From NCBI RefSeq assembly GCF_000485595.1, contig NW_014577747.1, positions 78,563-106,122 of the forward strand: a stretch of 27,560 nucleotides of DNA. Reading direction: 5' to 3'. The notes beneath the pieces are model-generated. The model saw nothing but the letters and a program-made list of their open reading frames with translations, ran no database searches and was not told the origin of the DNA. Of this stretch, positions 19,056 through 27,560 are shown one piece after another. This stretch comes from Priapulus caudatus. Its lineage: Eukaryota; Priapulida; Priapulimorpha; Priapulimorphida; Priapulidae. Made by a program: the position numbers and the translations under genes. The first letter of the stretch is position 1. The number at the start of each line of letters is the position of its first letter.

Positions 19056-19554
19056 CCAAAAAGTAGCATTGCAAAACAATCAACCAAATTCAAATTAATC
19101 GTAAAAAAACTAATGAGCAAGCACATGAACCAACAAACTCACTACAAATATGGTGAAATAACCAATTTGTTAATTTAGACTAAAGCACAATGTTACGTGT
19201 ATATACTTCTCTTAGTTTGTTCTTACATTTTGTGACAAACAACCGGTGATTAATTGTAAACACAAATTATACAACAATATTGCCGGGTGGTTAAGGCAAT
19301 TACTCCCACCATGCGTTAGTAAAATTCTAAACCGTTTTTTTAATGCACATCAACTATCAATATTGGGTGCGAACTACGTTTTACTTAACGTTTTTACGAG
19401 TTTATTGCAAATTTTGACTTTAGTTATTAGTCACTACTAAAAGTATGATAGATATTCTCCGTGATGTTGCATGCAGGGAAAAATATTTTATCGTGTACAA
19501 TCTGGCCAATGGGAAGGCGTTTTACAAACAGGATTGCCCTTGGTCAGCAGCGAA

Positions 19555-19606
19555 ATGGCGAATGTCGTGCAGAAACTTACGGCTGCGGCCCCGGGATTAG
19601 CAAAGC
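19555..19606 (+). CDS. ATP5MG: ATP5MG exon 1
   Basis: Seventeen codons plus one base, then a GTAAGG donor. The frame is open upstream to an earlier ATG at 19471, but the family starts with M-A-x-x-V at this point and the context GCGAAATGG is favourable, so I chose ATG 19555. Confidence 0.88.
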
Positions 19607-22600
19607 GTAAGGCTATCTTAGATGAAAATGTACCATCATCTGGATTTAACTTAAGTTTACCTATTGTATCAGAGTGTCACAATTACTTGAACATACCAAA
19701 AATTTTGCTTGTATAGAATGACACGCGTTCGCCGTTCGGTTCGGTTCAGAAATTTGATGCTGGTTCTAAACAAATCAAATGCCAAAAATGATAAAGCATA
19801 TAGTCTATACTCACTATAGGATGAAATGCCTTATAAATGATAAATTGAGCCCCGTGTGTGTTGTAACTTGTAGCCATGAAAAATACACTACAACCGAATC
19901 GCGTAGGCCCCTACCACCTAGACCGAATAATTCTGTCCCATATGATATAAGTTATAACCTTTTTTATATTTTGGTGAGGGTTATTGGGACAGAACGGGGT
20001 TTATTGAAATTTTGTGAGATCGCATGCAAAATGCATGCGCTGCGAATGCGGCCCGTACGCCGCTATTGGCACGAAAAAAACCTACCGTTACCGTCCGTTA
20101 CGGTATGGCTTTACCTTGCTACTGATATTCGTATACATTCACTTCAATCGTTATTTACTTGTTAAAATATTGTTTTCAGAAACCCCGCTTCATTTAACTT
20201 TAGTAAATTACGTTCGCCATTTACAAACAATCAGACCAATCAGAGCGAGCTCTTCAATAGCCCCTGGTTCCGCTTGTATTGTGCGCTGCAGGAGGGTCTG
20301 ATAGACTCGCTCTGATGTGTCTTGATTGTTTGTTAAATTGCGCACGTAATTTACTAAAAGGTTAAATGTAGCGGGGTTTCTGAAAAACAATAATTTAAGA
20401 TATAGTTCAAATAAGATTTGAAGTGATGTGATACACATATCAGTAGGCAAGGTAAAGCCAGTGTAGAAGGGAACGGTACGGTTTTTTTTCGCGCCAGATC
20501 AGCGGCGTCTGGGCGATTAAGCAGCGCATGTATTTTGCATGCGATCTCAAGAAATTTTAACGAACCCCGTTCTGTCCAATATATAACCCTCACCAAAATA
20601 TAAAAAAGCTATATGGGATATCATAATTATTCGGTCTACCTACCACCCCACCTGAAAGATTGCATTTGCATTTCTTCATTCTTGTTCCACACACTGACAC
20701 AGTTATTGAATTTTTCATATAGTCTAGGGAGAGTACGAGGGTTGACGCAGCACGAGTTATGGAGAAATCAATTAAAAACGGAAAAATACTCGACACTGTT
20801 CATAGTATTTTGTCCCGATAATAATTTCGAGTAGCCTGTTCGACTTACACCAGATGACGCAAAGTGGCCGAACCTAATACACCACTCCACTTCACTTGGT
20901 GTGGACAATTGGCATACTGCCACAGGCTCGACACCTCGCGGTGGCCCGGTGCCCGGGCCACAAAACTTTGGGATGTCTCCGGCCTACCAAGAATTTCCAA
21001 TAAGGGTTAAAATTTTGGGTGGCCCTGAAGACGGGTCACTTAATAATTTCGAAAGTGTCTATGTGGATAAAAATAATTGTTTCTAACGTGCTTAATTCTC
21101 ATGCAAAAAGAGCGAGCCAATTCGCCGGAGGCGAGGGGACACGTACGCACGGTGCAGATTCTACCGGCGGGAACCACTCGGGCGCGGGCACGGTTTATCC
21201 GTCTTACTGCGGCCTGCAACAAGATCCACGTTGATGTTGTTAGATCTGGCTATCCGGCTCACTGCTCTGCCTTAGACAATGTACACGGCTCGTGCCGACA
21301 AAACGAGTTCGGCGGGTCCGCGATACCAGCTTCTAAGCGAGAGGTAAATTTGCTGACGGCCGGGGCGCGAGGCCATAGCATATTTGCAAGCGCCAGCACT
21401 ACATGTGGATTACATTGTATCAAGCGAACCACGGAACAATGCGGTTCTTGGTGAAAATTTTATGCGTGGAATGCGATAATTCAAATGTATGCCTCAAATC
21501 ATCAATGTCAGTGTGGTGTTTGGTTTGTTTAAAGACTTTGTGCAAGTGCATCAGACGGCAGCCCCCAATTTTCAAATAACATACAATACGAGATTGAAAT
21601 CAAAGATTATAATGTTTTCTTTGTTTTTTTTCGGGCCTCACCAGATTTTATTTTCGGGCCACCAAAAAAATTGGAAAATCAACATTAATTTTGGTGGCCC
21701 GATCCGGCGCCACTGAAAAAAAAAATCGTTAGTGTCGAGCACTTGCATACTTCCAACGAACTTAATCTCCTGCGGGAATGGCAGGGCTTTATTAGTAGAG
21801 TAAAAAGGCAATAAAACATACTTTATCTTCGTATTTTACACAATAATTTCACACCTATTCACAAATCGATTTTCCGCTGTCATGTCACTAGATGAGATTT
21901 TAGGGGGTGTGATCTATGCTGTTGGTCGCAAAGATACAATGGACATAAAACTCCAGAATTTGTGCATAGGTGTAAAGTTATTTAATAAAAATACTAACTT
22001 TATTCGTTGTTTATTTCACTATTTTACTCTACAACTACAAAGTAAAGCCCACTTCTGCGGGAAATGCAGCACAGGTGGAATGTGGAGGTGCATAGTTTAT
22101 TAGGTAGTTTGTGAGCATCATGTAACACACTACCCATACTCTCTATAGTTCTATAGTTTATACTTTCTATTAGGGCTGTAACGATACACAAGCCTCTCGA
22201 TTCGATTCGATTCCCAAAATATTGAAATGTTATCTTATTTTTTATATTTTCATTATTTTGCAATAATAAATTATTAGAAACATTGCCAATGATACTAAAT
22301 GAGTGAATAGACTAGAGGCTAGAGGAGTATATTATACACTGCACAGGTCGCTGGAGTAACACCAGAGCATATAAACTCAGGGATTTATGATGCTACTGCT
22401 AACACTCCACATATTATAGCGTAGTGCCAGCCATTACTTGGAGGGAAAAAGTGGTATCGAAGTGGAATTCCGAAAACTACGCGGGAATAATATCGAGGGA
22501 TCTTGATAGGGGAAGAGAATCTCGACCCGATTCGATTTCGGTGGAGTGTTACAGCCCTACTTTCTATGCAAAATGTCATATGAGCTCAGAAATGTTTAAC

Positions 22601-24203
22601 TGCAGTGATAGAGGGGGGGAACGGGTATTTTCGGGATGCGGGATTGGCCATTTTAATTGCCTGGGAACTGGGAAATGTCAGATAAATTTTCCGTGATTCG
22701 GGAACAGAAGTCCATCGGGACGTGGGAAAGACCCTCTAAAATTGTCTAGGATCTGGGAAAATTGTGTCAATTCGTCGGGATTTCAATTTCTGCGCTAATA
22801 TTTATTTAATTTATTAATTTATTTTTATTTTTATTAATTATGCCCAAATAAATAATAGTATGTAAATATTAGTATTTATGTAGTGTTTGAAAACCTAAAC
22901 TACTGAATTTCCTGAAACATGTCTACATAATTTCCTGGGAACTGGGATATGGGGTGTTTTTTTGCTGGGAAAGTGGGAATGTACCCCCCACCCCTCGTGG
23001 TACACCAGTACATGCCTAGGTAGTAGGTTACTTGATTAATTTATTGTTTATAAAGATAATTACTAATGCACACATTACAAACAATCACTAAATAAATAAA
23101 ATATGCAGCTAAATAATTACAACCATGTCCCACTCGTGTAGTTGTCAGTCTGACTTGAACACCGGATGGTACAGAATGCTGTAAATATGTTATTTTGATG
23201 GAATTTTTAAATGCATTTGCAGGAACACAAGCATTCGCAGTTCCAAGGCTGCAGACATTTTGGCGCTATGCCAAGGTAGAGATGACCCCACCGTCGCCCG
23301 CAGAATTTCCTGCTGTACAGAAAGGTTTCCAGAACCTTGCTACTGCATGGAGGACACAAAAGTGGAAGGAACTCTCAGTTAGGGTTAGTGTCCTATGAGT
23401 ACAGAAACTTATAGATATATGTATGCCACTGGCAGTATTAACAAGGTATCGTTCATGTACAATTGTTTGCTCTATGTCTAGAATCGTGTTTGTTATTAAT
23501 TAGCTGAAGTAAGTATGCAAACCATATCAGTTCATTAAAGGACCATCCATCTATTTATATTACACAATTGTATAAAGCAATGACTTATCTATAGTCAGAT
23601 CATTCGTTGCCTCTCTGTCAAAACTTGTTCTGCATACAAGTGACATTGCACATGCTGACATATAGTGATATACCCATGTTGTTAGTAAGGTGAGAGGTGG
23701 TAGGTTAATAATTTTCCTAAGGCCGACTAAAAAATTACCTTTGGTTCGGGTCACCCTTTTTGGAGTGAAAAAATGTGCGACTGCGGTCACTTTTAGAGGG
23801 TTTAAAAAAAAAAAAATGCCTTCAAGCTGCATTTCCAGCTGTATCAAGCTGTATATTTAACTTGTGAAAAAAAAAGAAGTTATACCTACCTACCTTCCCT
23901 AATTTTCACAATCCATGTGACCCGAACCAAAGGTATTTTTTTGTTTGGCCTAAGGATATAAGCACAAGTTTTGACCCTAATACAATAGGGAACAAGTATG
24001 ACACCTCTTATTTGGGAGTCTTACTCTCACGTGCTGTTTCACTGTCCTACATATGCTGGCAGTTTAATTGCGTTACTCACGGTTTGACGTCGTTTTATTT
24101 CCAGGAGGGCTGGCAGAACACATTAGTAGGAGCTGAGATCGTCTTCTGGTTCTTTGTGGGTGAGGTGATCGGTCGACGTCACATAGTGGGATACAAAGTG
24201 TAG
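19555..24203 (+). CDS. ATP5MG: ATP synthase subunit g, mitochondrial (complete gene)
   Basis: Subunit g is a small inner-membrane protein of the mitochondrial F1Fo ATP synthase that works with subunit e in the membrane region where ATP synthase dimers form. Three exons join in phase: 19555-19606, 23223-23383 and 24105-24203. They give 103 residues, the usual family length. The protein has an amphipathic start (MANVVQKLTAAAPGLAK), the conserved PRLQTFWRYAKVEMTPPSPA block (human: [20 protein letters not shown]), and a C-terminal membrane helix with a GxxxG motif (VFWFFVGEVIG) ending GRRHIVGYKV. Introns of 3.6 kb and 0.7 kb carry several transposon relics. Poly(A) signals follow at 24402 and 24546. 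The gene is divergent from EXOC4 and convergent with INTS3. Confidence 0.96.
19912..20645. mobile_element. Foldback element, about 330-bp inverted arms
   Basis: A long imperfect palindrome in ATP5MG intron 1. Left arm from AGACCGAATAATTCTGTCCC and right arm ending AATTATTCGGTCTACC are reverse complements over about 330 bp. Shared blocks include TATATTTTGGTGAGGGTTAT, GAGATCGCATGCAAAAT, CAGAAACCCCGCT and ATCAGAGCGAG. Arms are diverged by substitutions and small gaps; the centre lies near 20277. Parallel open frames in the two arms (with EIACKxHAL) mirror the repeat and are not evidence for a protein. No clear target duplication was found. Confidence 0.85.
20925..21717. mobile_element. Possible composite element with GGGCCAC-type ends
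   Basis: The left side has GGTGGCCCGGTGCCCGGGCC and GGGTTAAAATTTTGGGTGGC. The right side has TTTTCGGGCCACCAAAAAAA and ends ATCCGGCGCCACTG, which reads CAGTGGCGCCGG on the other strand, a start common in hAT-like elements. The enclosed frame at 21077-21454 has no recognised domain. The boundaries and classification are tentative. Confidence 0.35.
22171..22559. mobile_element. Non-autonomous hAT-type transposon (MITE)
   Basis: A 389-bp element with perfect 12-bp terminal inverted repeats TAGGGCTGTAAC ... GTTACAGCCCTA, and further inverted similarity inside (TCGATTCGATTCGATT near the left, CCCGATTCGATTTCG near the right). It is flanked by identical 8-bp target duplications CTTTCTAT at 22163-22170 and 22560-22567. 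TIR sequence and 8-bp duplication are diagnostic of the hAT superfamily. No transposase; in ATP5MG intron 1. Confidence 0.93.
22610..23000. repeat. Probable interspersed repeat with GGGAACTGGGA motifs
   Basis: Starts GAGGGGGGGAACGGG and ends GTACCCCCCACCCCTC, so the ends are roughly inverted. Inside are many GGGAACTGGGAAA / GGGAAAGTGGGAA motifs. It resembles a degenerate short transposon, but I cannot define ends or a target duplication. Confidence 0.4.
23223..23383 (+). CDS. ATP5MG: ATP5MG exon 2
   Basis: A 161-bp exon after acceptor TTTGCAG, phase 1 in and phase 0 out (donor GTTAGT). It encodes TQAFAVPRLQTFWRYAKVEM, TPPSPAEFPAVQKGFQNLAT and AWRTQKWKELSVR, the conserved core of subunit g. 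Confidence 0.96.
23721..23950. mobile_element. Tourist/PIF-Harbinger-like MITE
   Basis: A 230-bp element with about 36-bp inverted ends: left GGCCGACTAAAAAATTACCT then TTGGTTCGGGTCAC; right GTGACCCGAACCAAAGGTAT then TTTTTTGTTTGGCC. It is flanked by TAA on both sides (23718-23720, 23951-23953). A GGCC start with a 3-bp TWA duplication fits the PIF/Harbinger (Tourist) group. Non-coding interior; in ATP5MG intron 2. Confidence 0.88.
24105..24203 (+). CDS. ATP5MG: ATP5MG exon 3 with stop
   Basis: A 99-bp exon after acceptor ATTTCCAG, phase 0, ending in TAG. It encodes EGWQNTLVGAEIVFWFFVGE then VIGRRHIVGYKV, the single membrane helix and conserved C-terminus. Confidence 0.97.
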   Translation, partial: EGWQNTLVGAEIVFWFFVGEVIGRRHIVGYKV

Positions 24204-24401
24204 ACATTCGCAGTGCCGAGCCAAGTTGTTATTAATTTAGTGTATTGGGATTTCTTTCACACCACTGTAGTGTTCTGACAGCACACTATACTGTTAGAAA
24301 TGCTTGTAAAATGTTCGTTATTGGAAATCAGTTACTTTACACCCAAGTTGGAATGCATAACTCAAAAAGGAATTCAGAAACTGAACTATGTTCATTAGTG
24401 A

Positions 24402-24407
24402 AATAAA
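24402..24407 (+). promoter_or_regulatory. ATP5MG poly(A) signal
   Basis: AATAAA about 200 bases after the stop, followed by a GT-rich stretch (TGTTGTG, TTGTTTGGTG), as expected for a cleavage site near 24420-24430. Confidence 0.6.
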
Positions 24408-24545
24408 TGTTGTGTACAATTTAACATTGTTTGGTGTATTAGAGCATGTCTGCTTTGTAGCTTATCTCACATAATGCATTTTCCCCATCGTTGTAATGAC
24501 TTCATTGAAAGGAATGAGATACATACTTTCTATAAATACAATATG

Positions 24546-24560
24546 AATAAAGCCAATAAA
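24546..24560 (+). promoter_or_regulatory. Alternative poly(A) signals
   Basis: Two AATAAA hexamers at 24546 and 24555, possible distal signals for ATP5MG. Confidence 0.45.
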
Positions 24561-26058
24561 GTTTGAATTTTTCATACACAGAGAAACATTGCATGCACAC
24601 ATAAACAGGCATTTGTAAAGAACCATATGTTTAATTTAAAAATTTTATATTTCACATATTTGTACATAATTTAAAAAAATGCACTGTTCATTGCTATATA
24701 ATATTCAACGTTCTTCAATAGCAAATGCACAGTCTCATTGCTAACCAAACTAGCTACTACATTTTACACAATCTCGAGTTAAATTATCTCCGTGTGTCTG
24801 TCATTTCACACGGACTCAGTGTTAGACTGAAACTTCTGACACTGTAAAGCTATCCCCTACTTTAATTACATTCACTGATTCAGGTGAAGCCTATGACAAA
24901 GGCTATCAATGCCCTTGATGAACAACGATTACATAATCGTGTGGTACAATTAACGTGAGCTACTAGTGTTATCACGTTAACATCGGTACATGTGCAGACA
25001 CGGATGCACCAATGCATACAGAAATTGGTCCTCGTCTAAAGGATTACCTGTACAGCGCTAATAAACCGATCAACCATAGATTCATCGCGTATCATGATAG
25101 AGACACAGACAGAGAAATATGTGTATACAAGTATAGGAATGAAGGGATGTATATGCAAGGGTATGAGATGGAGTCTATGAGACAGAAATAGAGGATGGAT
25201 GAGATATGACATTGCTATGGACGGCTGCCGTCACTAACGTATGTATGCCATGTACAGAAAAGTTTAATAAAAGAGAACTACACAACCCAACCGCAGTGTT
25301 TGCATCGGACCAGATGTCATTTTCACGAGCCGACTGGTGCACAAAGTCACTGCTTGAATAGAGATGGTATATACAAGTTGGTTGTGAATGCAATTAGATA
25401 CGAGTCTACAATTCAACAGCGTGATTCAGGAGGCACCACCACCAAATTGAGAATGTCCCTTCTCTCACTCCCTGAATGCAGTCTCGTTACTTTAATCTGA
25501 TAACTCGTGTGACTCTATCATGCCTGTGACCACTACCACAAGGGCCACAACACACCTGTCGACACACAATTGCCTTTAAGTGTGCTATTTCTTTATCATC
25601 TTTACTACCATACGTCCATAGTAAAATGAACCTCCCAGCCATACATTCTTAAAATTACCTGTACAGGCAGAAGAACCTACGGAGTTTAGATTTCTGCATT
25701 GCTTACTGCTGTCGTACATCGTGATAAAACTCCACGACTCACGAAATACGCGATTTCCTTTCTCGTGCGATGCATAACGAAACGCAATAGCTGGACTCGG
25801 CAAATATTTGCTGGCCGAGCTGGTCACCATGCAAATCACCACGGAAATAACACTTTCGTGATTCACTCAAAGGGTTCCACAGCTACCATGTTTTTTTACG
25901 ATCTCTCTGCTTTTGCGCATCAAGCGCGGGCCTTGTTCCGGGCGTCGCATACATTCTATCCTAGGCCTTTTCCTGCAATGACCAAACTTTTGCAGGAGCG
26001 CTCCTAGCTGTGCCATCACAGTAATACCTTTGCTAGCAATCTCTCATGTGCTGCTTGT
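24561..26058. other. Intergenic region between convergent genes
   Basis: AT-rich sequence without recognisable genes, between ATP5MG and INTS3. It should include the INTS3 3' UTR (minus strand) near 25.5-26.06 kb. A 102-codon plus-strand frame at 25699-26007 is antisense to that UTR and matches no family I know. Confidence 0.55.
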
Positions 26059-26127
26059 TCAATCACTGTCAGATCCAACCATCGACTTTTTCCTCTTCTT
26101 CGATTTCGGTTTCATGATCTCTTCATC
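26059..26127 (-). CDS. INTS3: INTS3 last exon with stop
   Basis: A 69-bp exon, phase 0, acceptor CATGCAG, stop TGA at 26061-26059. It reads DEEIMKPKSKKRKKSMVGSD then SD. The basic run and VGSDSD end are the INTS3 signature. Confidence 0.9.
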   Translation of the reverse strand, partial: DEEIMKPKSKKRKKSMVGSDSD

Positions 26128-27411
26128 CTGCATGAAACGAGATAGTTTACACTTGACGTTGAACGCTTGTGTAAATACTAGTGAAGACAAACTTATATGA
26201 TAACACGAGAAGGTAATTATGACTGCCACAAGAAATTTAACTCATCCTCCAGTATCCAATAATGAATCCTCTATTTATTGGTCCAGAATGCATTCTCTAG
26301 TCTAGAGGAATACAACTCGAGCAGTCCCTAGCCTAGAGGAACAAAACTCAGTCTCTGATCTAAAGGAATAAAGCTCAGTCTTTATTCTAGAGGAATAAAA
26401 CCCAGCCTCTAATCTAGAGTAATAAAACCCAGCCTCTAGTCTAGAGTAATAAAACCCTGCCTCTAATCTAGAGTAATAAAACCCTGCCTCTAGTCTAGAG
26501 TAATAAAACCCTGCCTCTAGTCTAGAGTAATAAAACCCTGCCTCTAGTCTAGAGTAATAAAACCCAGCCTCTAGTCTAGAGGAATAAAACCCAGCCTCTA
26601 GTCCCCCCAGTACACCAAACCCTATCCTATAGTGGGATCAGACGTGTAGACAAACACTCACGTCGCTCGTGTCTGACTCGCTCTCCCTCTCGGAGGACTT
26701 TGCCTTGGACCTGAGGTTGGTGGTGGGCTTGGTGGTGCGGGCGCCACCACGCAGCGATCGCGTCGACGACGGCTTCACACCGATATCGTCAATATCTTCC
26801 ATCAGCGAGAACAAATCACTGAACCTAAAATTTGCAACGATATGTAAGCTTTGTGAAGGAGTGATCGCTTGTATCGTGATACAGAATAGAATGTATTGTG
26901 TATTTCATCATGACTTGTGTATCTCAATACAACGGTGTCCCAGTGTATCGTTGCAGCCTTAGCCCTAGCTTAGGAATAGATATAAAGTTTACAAAATAAG
27001 TTCTACTCCATACGTACTTCGCTTTCTGGCTTTCCGTACACGTGAGCTGTACTTGCTGCAGTGCATGCTGGACTAGATAATGACTGAAAACTGAAATAGG
27101 AAAAAATGGAACTTGCAGTTTAAATTTCGAGTTCAGCCTCAACATGAAATCTATTCACTTTGAGAAATATCACACTAGTTTAAGCATGTTATCAGCCCTT
27201 GGAAAACTCACTAAATACTCAAGTCAATGGTGAACATCAGATGGACGTTCTGATTGATAGCAAATATTATAATATGCATTAAATATCATATTACAGTTAT
27301 TAATATGATTAAATATGGTGATACTCACACGAAGTTGACTTCAGAGTCTTACGTAGCTGTTCCAGGTGGTAGAGAATCTGAACGACACCAGGTCCTGATT
27401 TCCCTTGTTGC
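26059..27411 (-). CDS. INTS3: Integrator complex subunit 3, 3' end (partial)
   Basis: INTS3 is a helical-repeat subunit of the nuclear Integrator complex (snRNA 3' processing, transcription attenuation) and the scaffold SOSS-A of the SOSS single-stranded-DNA complex with SSB1/2. Four exons join in phase: 27411-27329, 27090-27018, 26824-26662 and 26127-26059. The helical part contains VVQILYHLEQLRKTLKSTS and HYLVQHALQQVQLTCTESQK. The acidic switch FSDLFSLMEDIDDIG follows, then a Ser/Arg/Lys-rich low-complexity tail and the ending KKRKKSMVGSDSD. The family ends FSDLFSLxEE...KRKRK...VGSDSD, an unusual and matching signature. The 5' part lies beyond the right edge. The tail is likely nuclear-localising and phosphorylatable (inference). 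Confidence 0.9.
26294..26606 (+). repeat. 27-bp minisatellite with TCTAGA and AATAAAA
   Basis: About eleven units of GCCTCTAGTCTAGAGTAATA plus AAACCCT; the period is 27 bp (GCCTCT at 26405, 26432, 26459, 26486 and on), more degenerate at the left end. It fills the last INTS3 intron. Each unit carries a TCTAGA-type palindrome and, on the plus strand, AATAAAA. Confidence 0.95.
26662..26824 (-). CDS. INTS3: INTS3 penultimate exon
   Basis: A 163-bp exon, phase 2 in and phase 0 out, acceptor ATTTTAG and donor GTGAGT. It reads FSDLFSLMEDIDDIGVKPSS, then an Arg/Thr/Lys-rich stretch and SSERESESDTSD. Confidence 0.9.
27018..27090 (-). CDS. INTS3: INTS3 internal exon
   Basis: A 73-bp exon, phase 1 in and phase 2 out, donor GTACGT. 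It reads FSHYLVQHALQQVQLTCTES then QKA. I chose acceptor CTATTTCAG (27091) over the one 7 bases inside because only it matches the phase of the exon before. Confidence 0.85.
27329..27411 (-). CDS. INTS3: INTS3 internal exon
   Basis: An 83-bp exon, phase 2 in and phase 1 out, acceptor GAATGCAG and donor GTGAGT. It reads QQGKSGPGVVQILYHLEQLR then KTLKSTS, a helical segment. It is the most upstream INTS3 exon visible. Confidence 0.8.
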
Positions 27412-27505
27412 CTGCATTCGACAACCAGCGCCAAACAATGACGTAATTACTGATCCTTAATAAGAAAATTCGATTGTTCAGCATAGCAATTAACTTACAA
27501 CGTAA

Positions 27506-27507
<2 letters not shown>

Positions 27508-27560
<53 letters not shown>
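27508..27560 (+). repeat. CT microsatellite at the window end
   Basis: An uninterrupted CT run that continues past the window edge; in an INTS3 intron. Confidence 0.97.

Noticed and set aside
19779-20596. Paired frames in the foldback arms as a transposase
   Set aside because: The similarity of the two frames follows from the inverted repeat itself; no transposase motifs seen.
21077-21454. 125-codon plus-strand frame within the possible composite element
   Set aside because: No known motif and tentative element boundaries; not enough to call a gene.
25699-26007. 102-codon plus-strand frame
   Set aside because: No recognisable domain; antisense to the expected INTS3 3' UTR and without splice or poly(A) support.
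1-27560. CRISPR array or other prokaryotic system suggested by many short repeats
   Set aside because: Repeats are contiguous tandem units without unique spacers, and the genes are spliced animal genes.

Overview
Eukaryotic (metazoan, invertebrate-like) nuclear DNA. The evidence is GT-AG introns in precise phase, long AT-rich introns, many microsatellites and minisatellites, and small DNA-transposon relics. I cannot name the species from the sequence. Three conserved animal genes are recognisable: EXOC4 (exocyst subunit Sec8, minus strand), ATP5MG (mitochondrial ATP synthase subunit g, plus strand, complete) and the 3' end of INTS3 (Integrator/SOSS subunit, minus strand, running off the right edge). 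EXOC4 and ATP5MG are head to head; ATP5MG and INTS3 are tail to tail. They share no pathway; this is ordinary housekeeping neighbourhood.

Layout. 1-2932: clean copies of four EXOC4 exons (called E6-E9 here) with a 23-bp and a 42-bp minisatellite. 2933-4373: intron. 4374-6428: four middle EXOC4 exons. 6794-6873: a possible further exon. About 7170-14406: a second copy of the 1-3.8 kb block, full of small insertions and deletions, with frame-broken E6-E9 and a 1.45-kb insert. 14407-17470: the five N-terminal EXOC4 exons (E1-E5), with the two C-terminal exons lying inside intron 4, bracketed by the same 41-43-bp minisatellite. 18338-18475: a broken THAP zinc-finger fragment. 19555-24203: ATP5MG, three exons, whose introns carry a foldback element, a hAT-type MITE with an 8-bp target duplication and a Tourist-like MITE with a TAA duplication. 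24204-26058: intergenic. 26059-27411: the last four INTS3 exons, with a 27-bp minisatellite in the last intron. 27508-27560: a CT microsatellite.

The most notable point is structural. EXOC4 is present in pieces whose reading phases fit together, but whose order is wrong (C-terminus inside intron 4; E6-E9 twice, once clean and displaced, once in place but noisy). The simplest explanation is an assembly made with an uncorrected long-read gap fill and repeat-mediated misjoins; a real rearranged tandem duplication is the alternative. I found no convincing new biological system. The best biological leads are a tandemly amplified 5' splice site next to an EXOC4 exon and the set of non-autonomous transposons. 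All calls come from reading by eye, with protein families recognised from memory and no database search.
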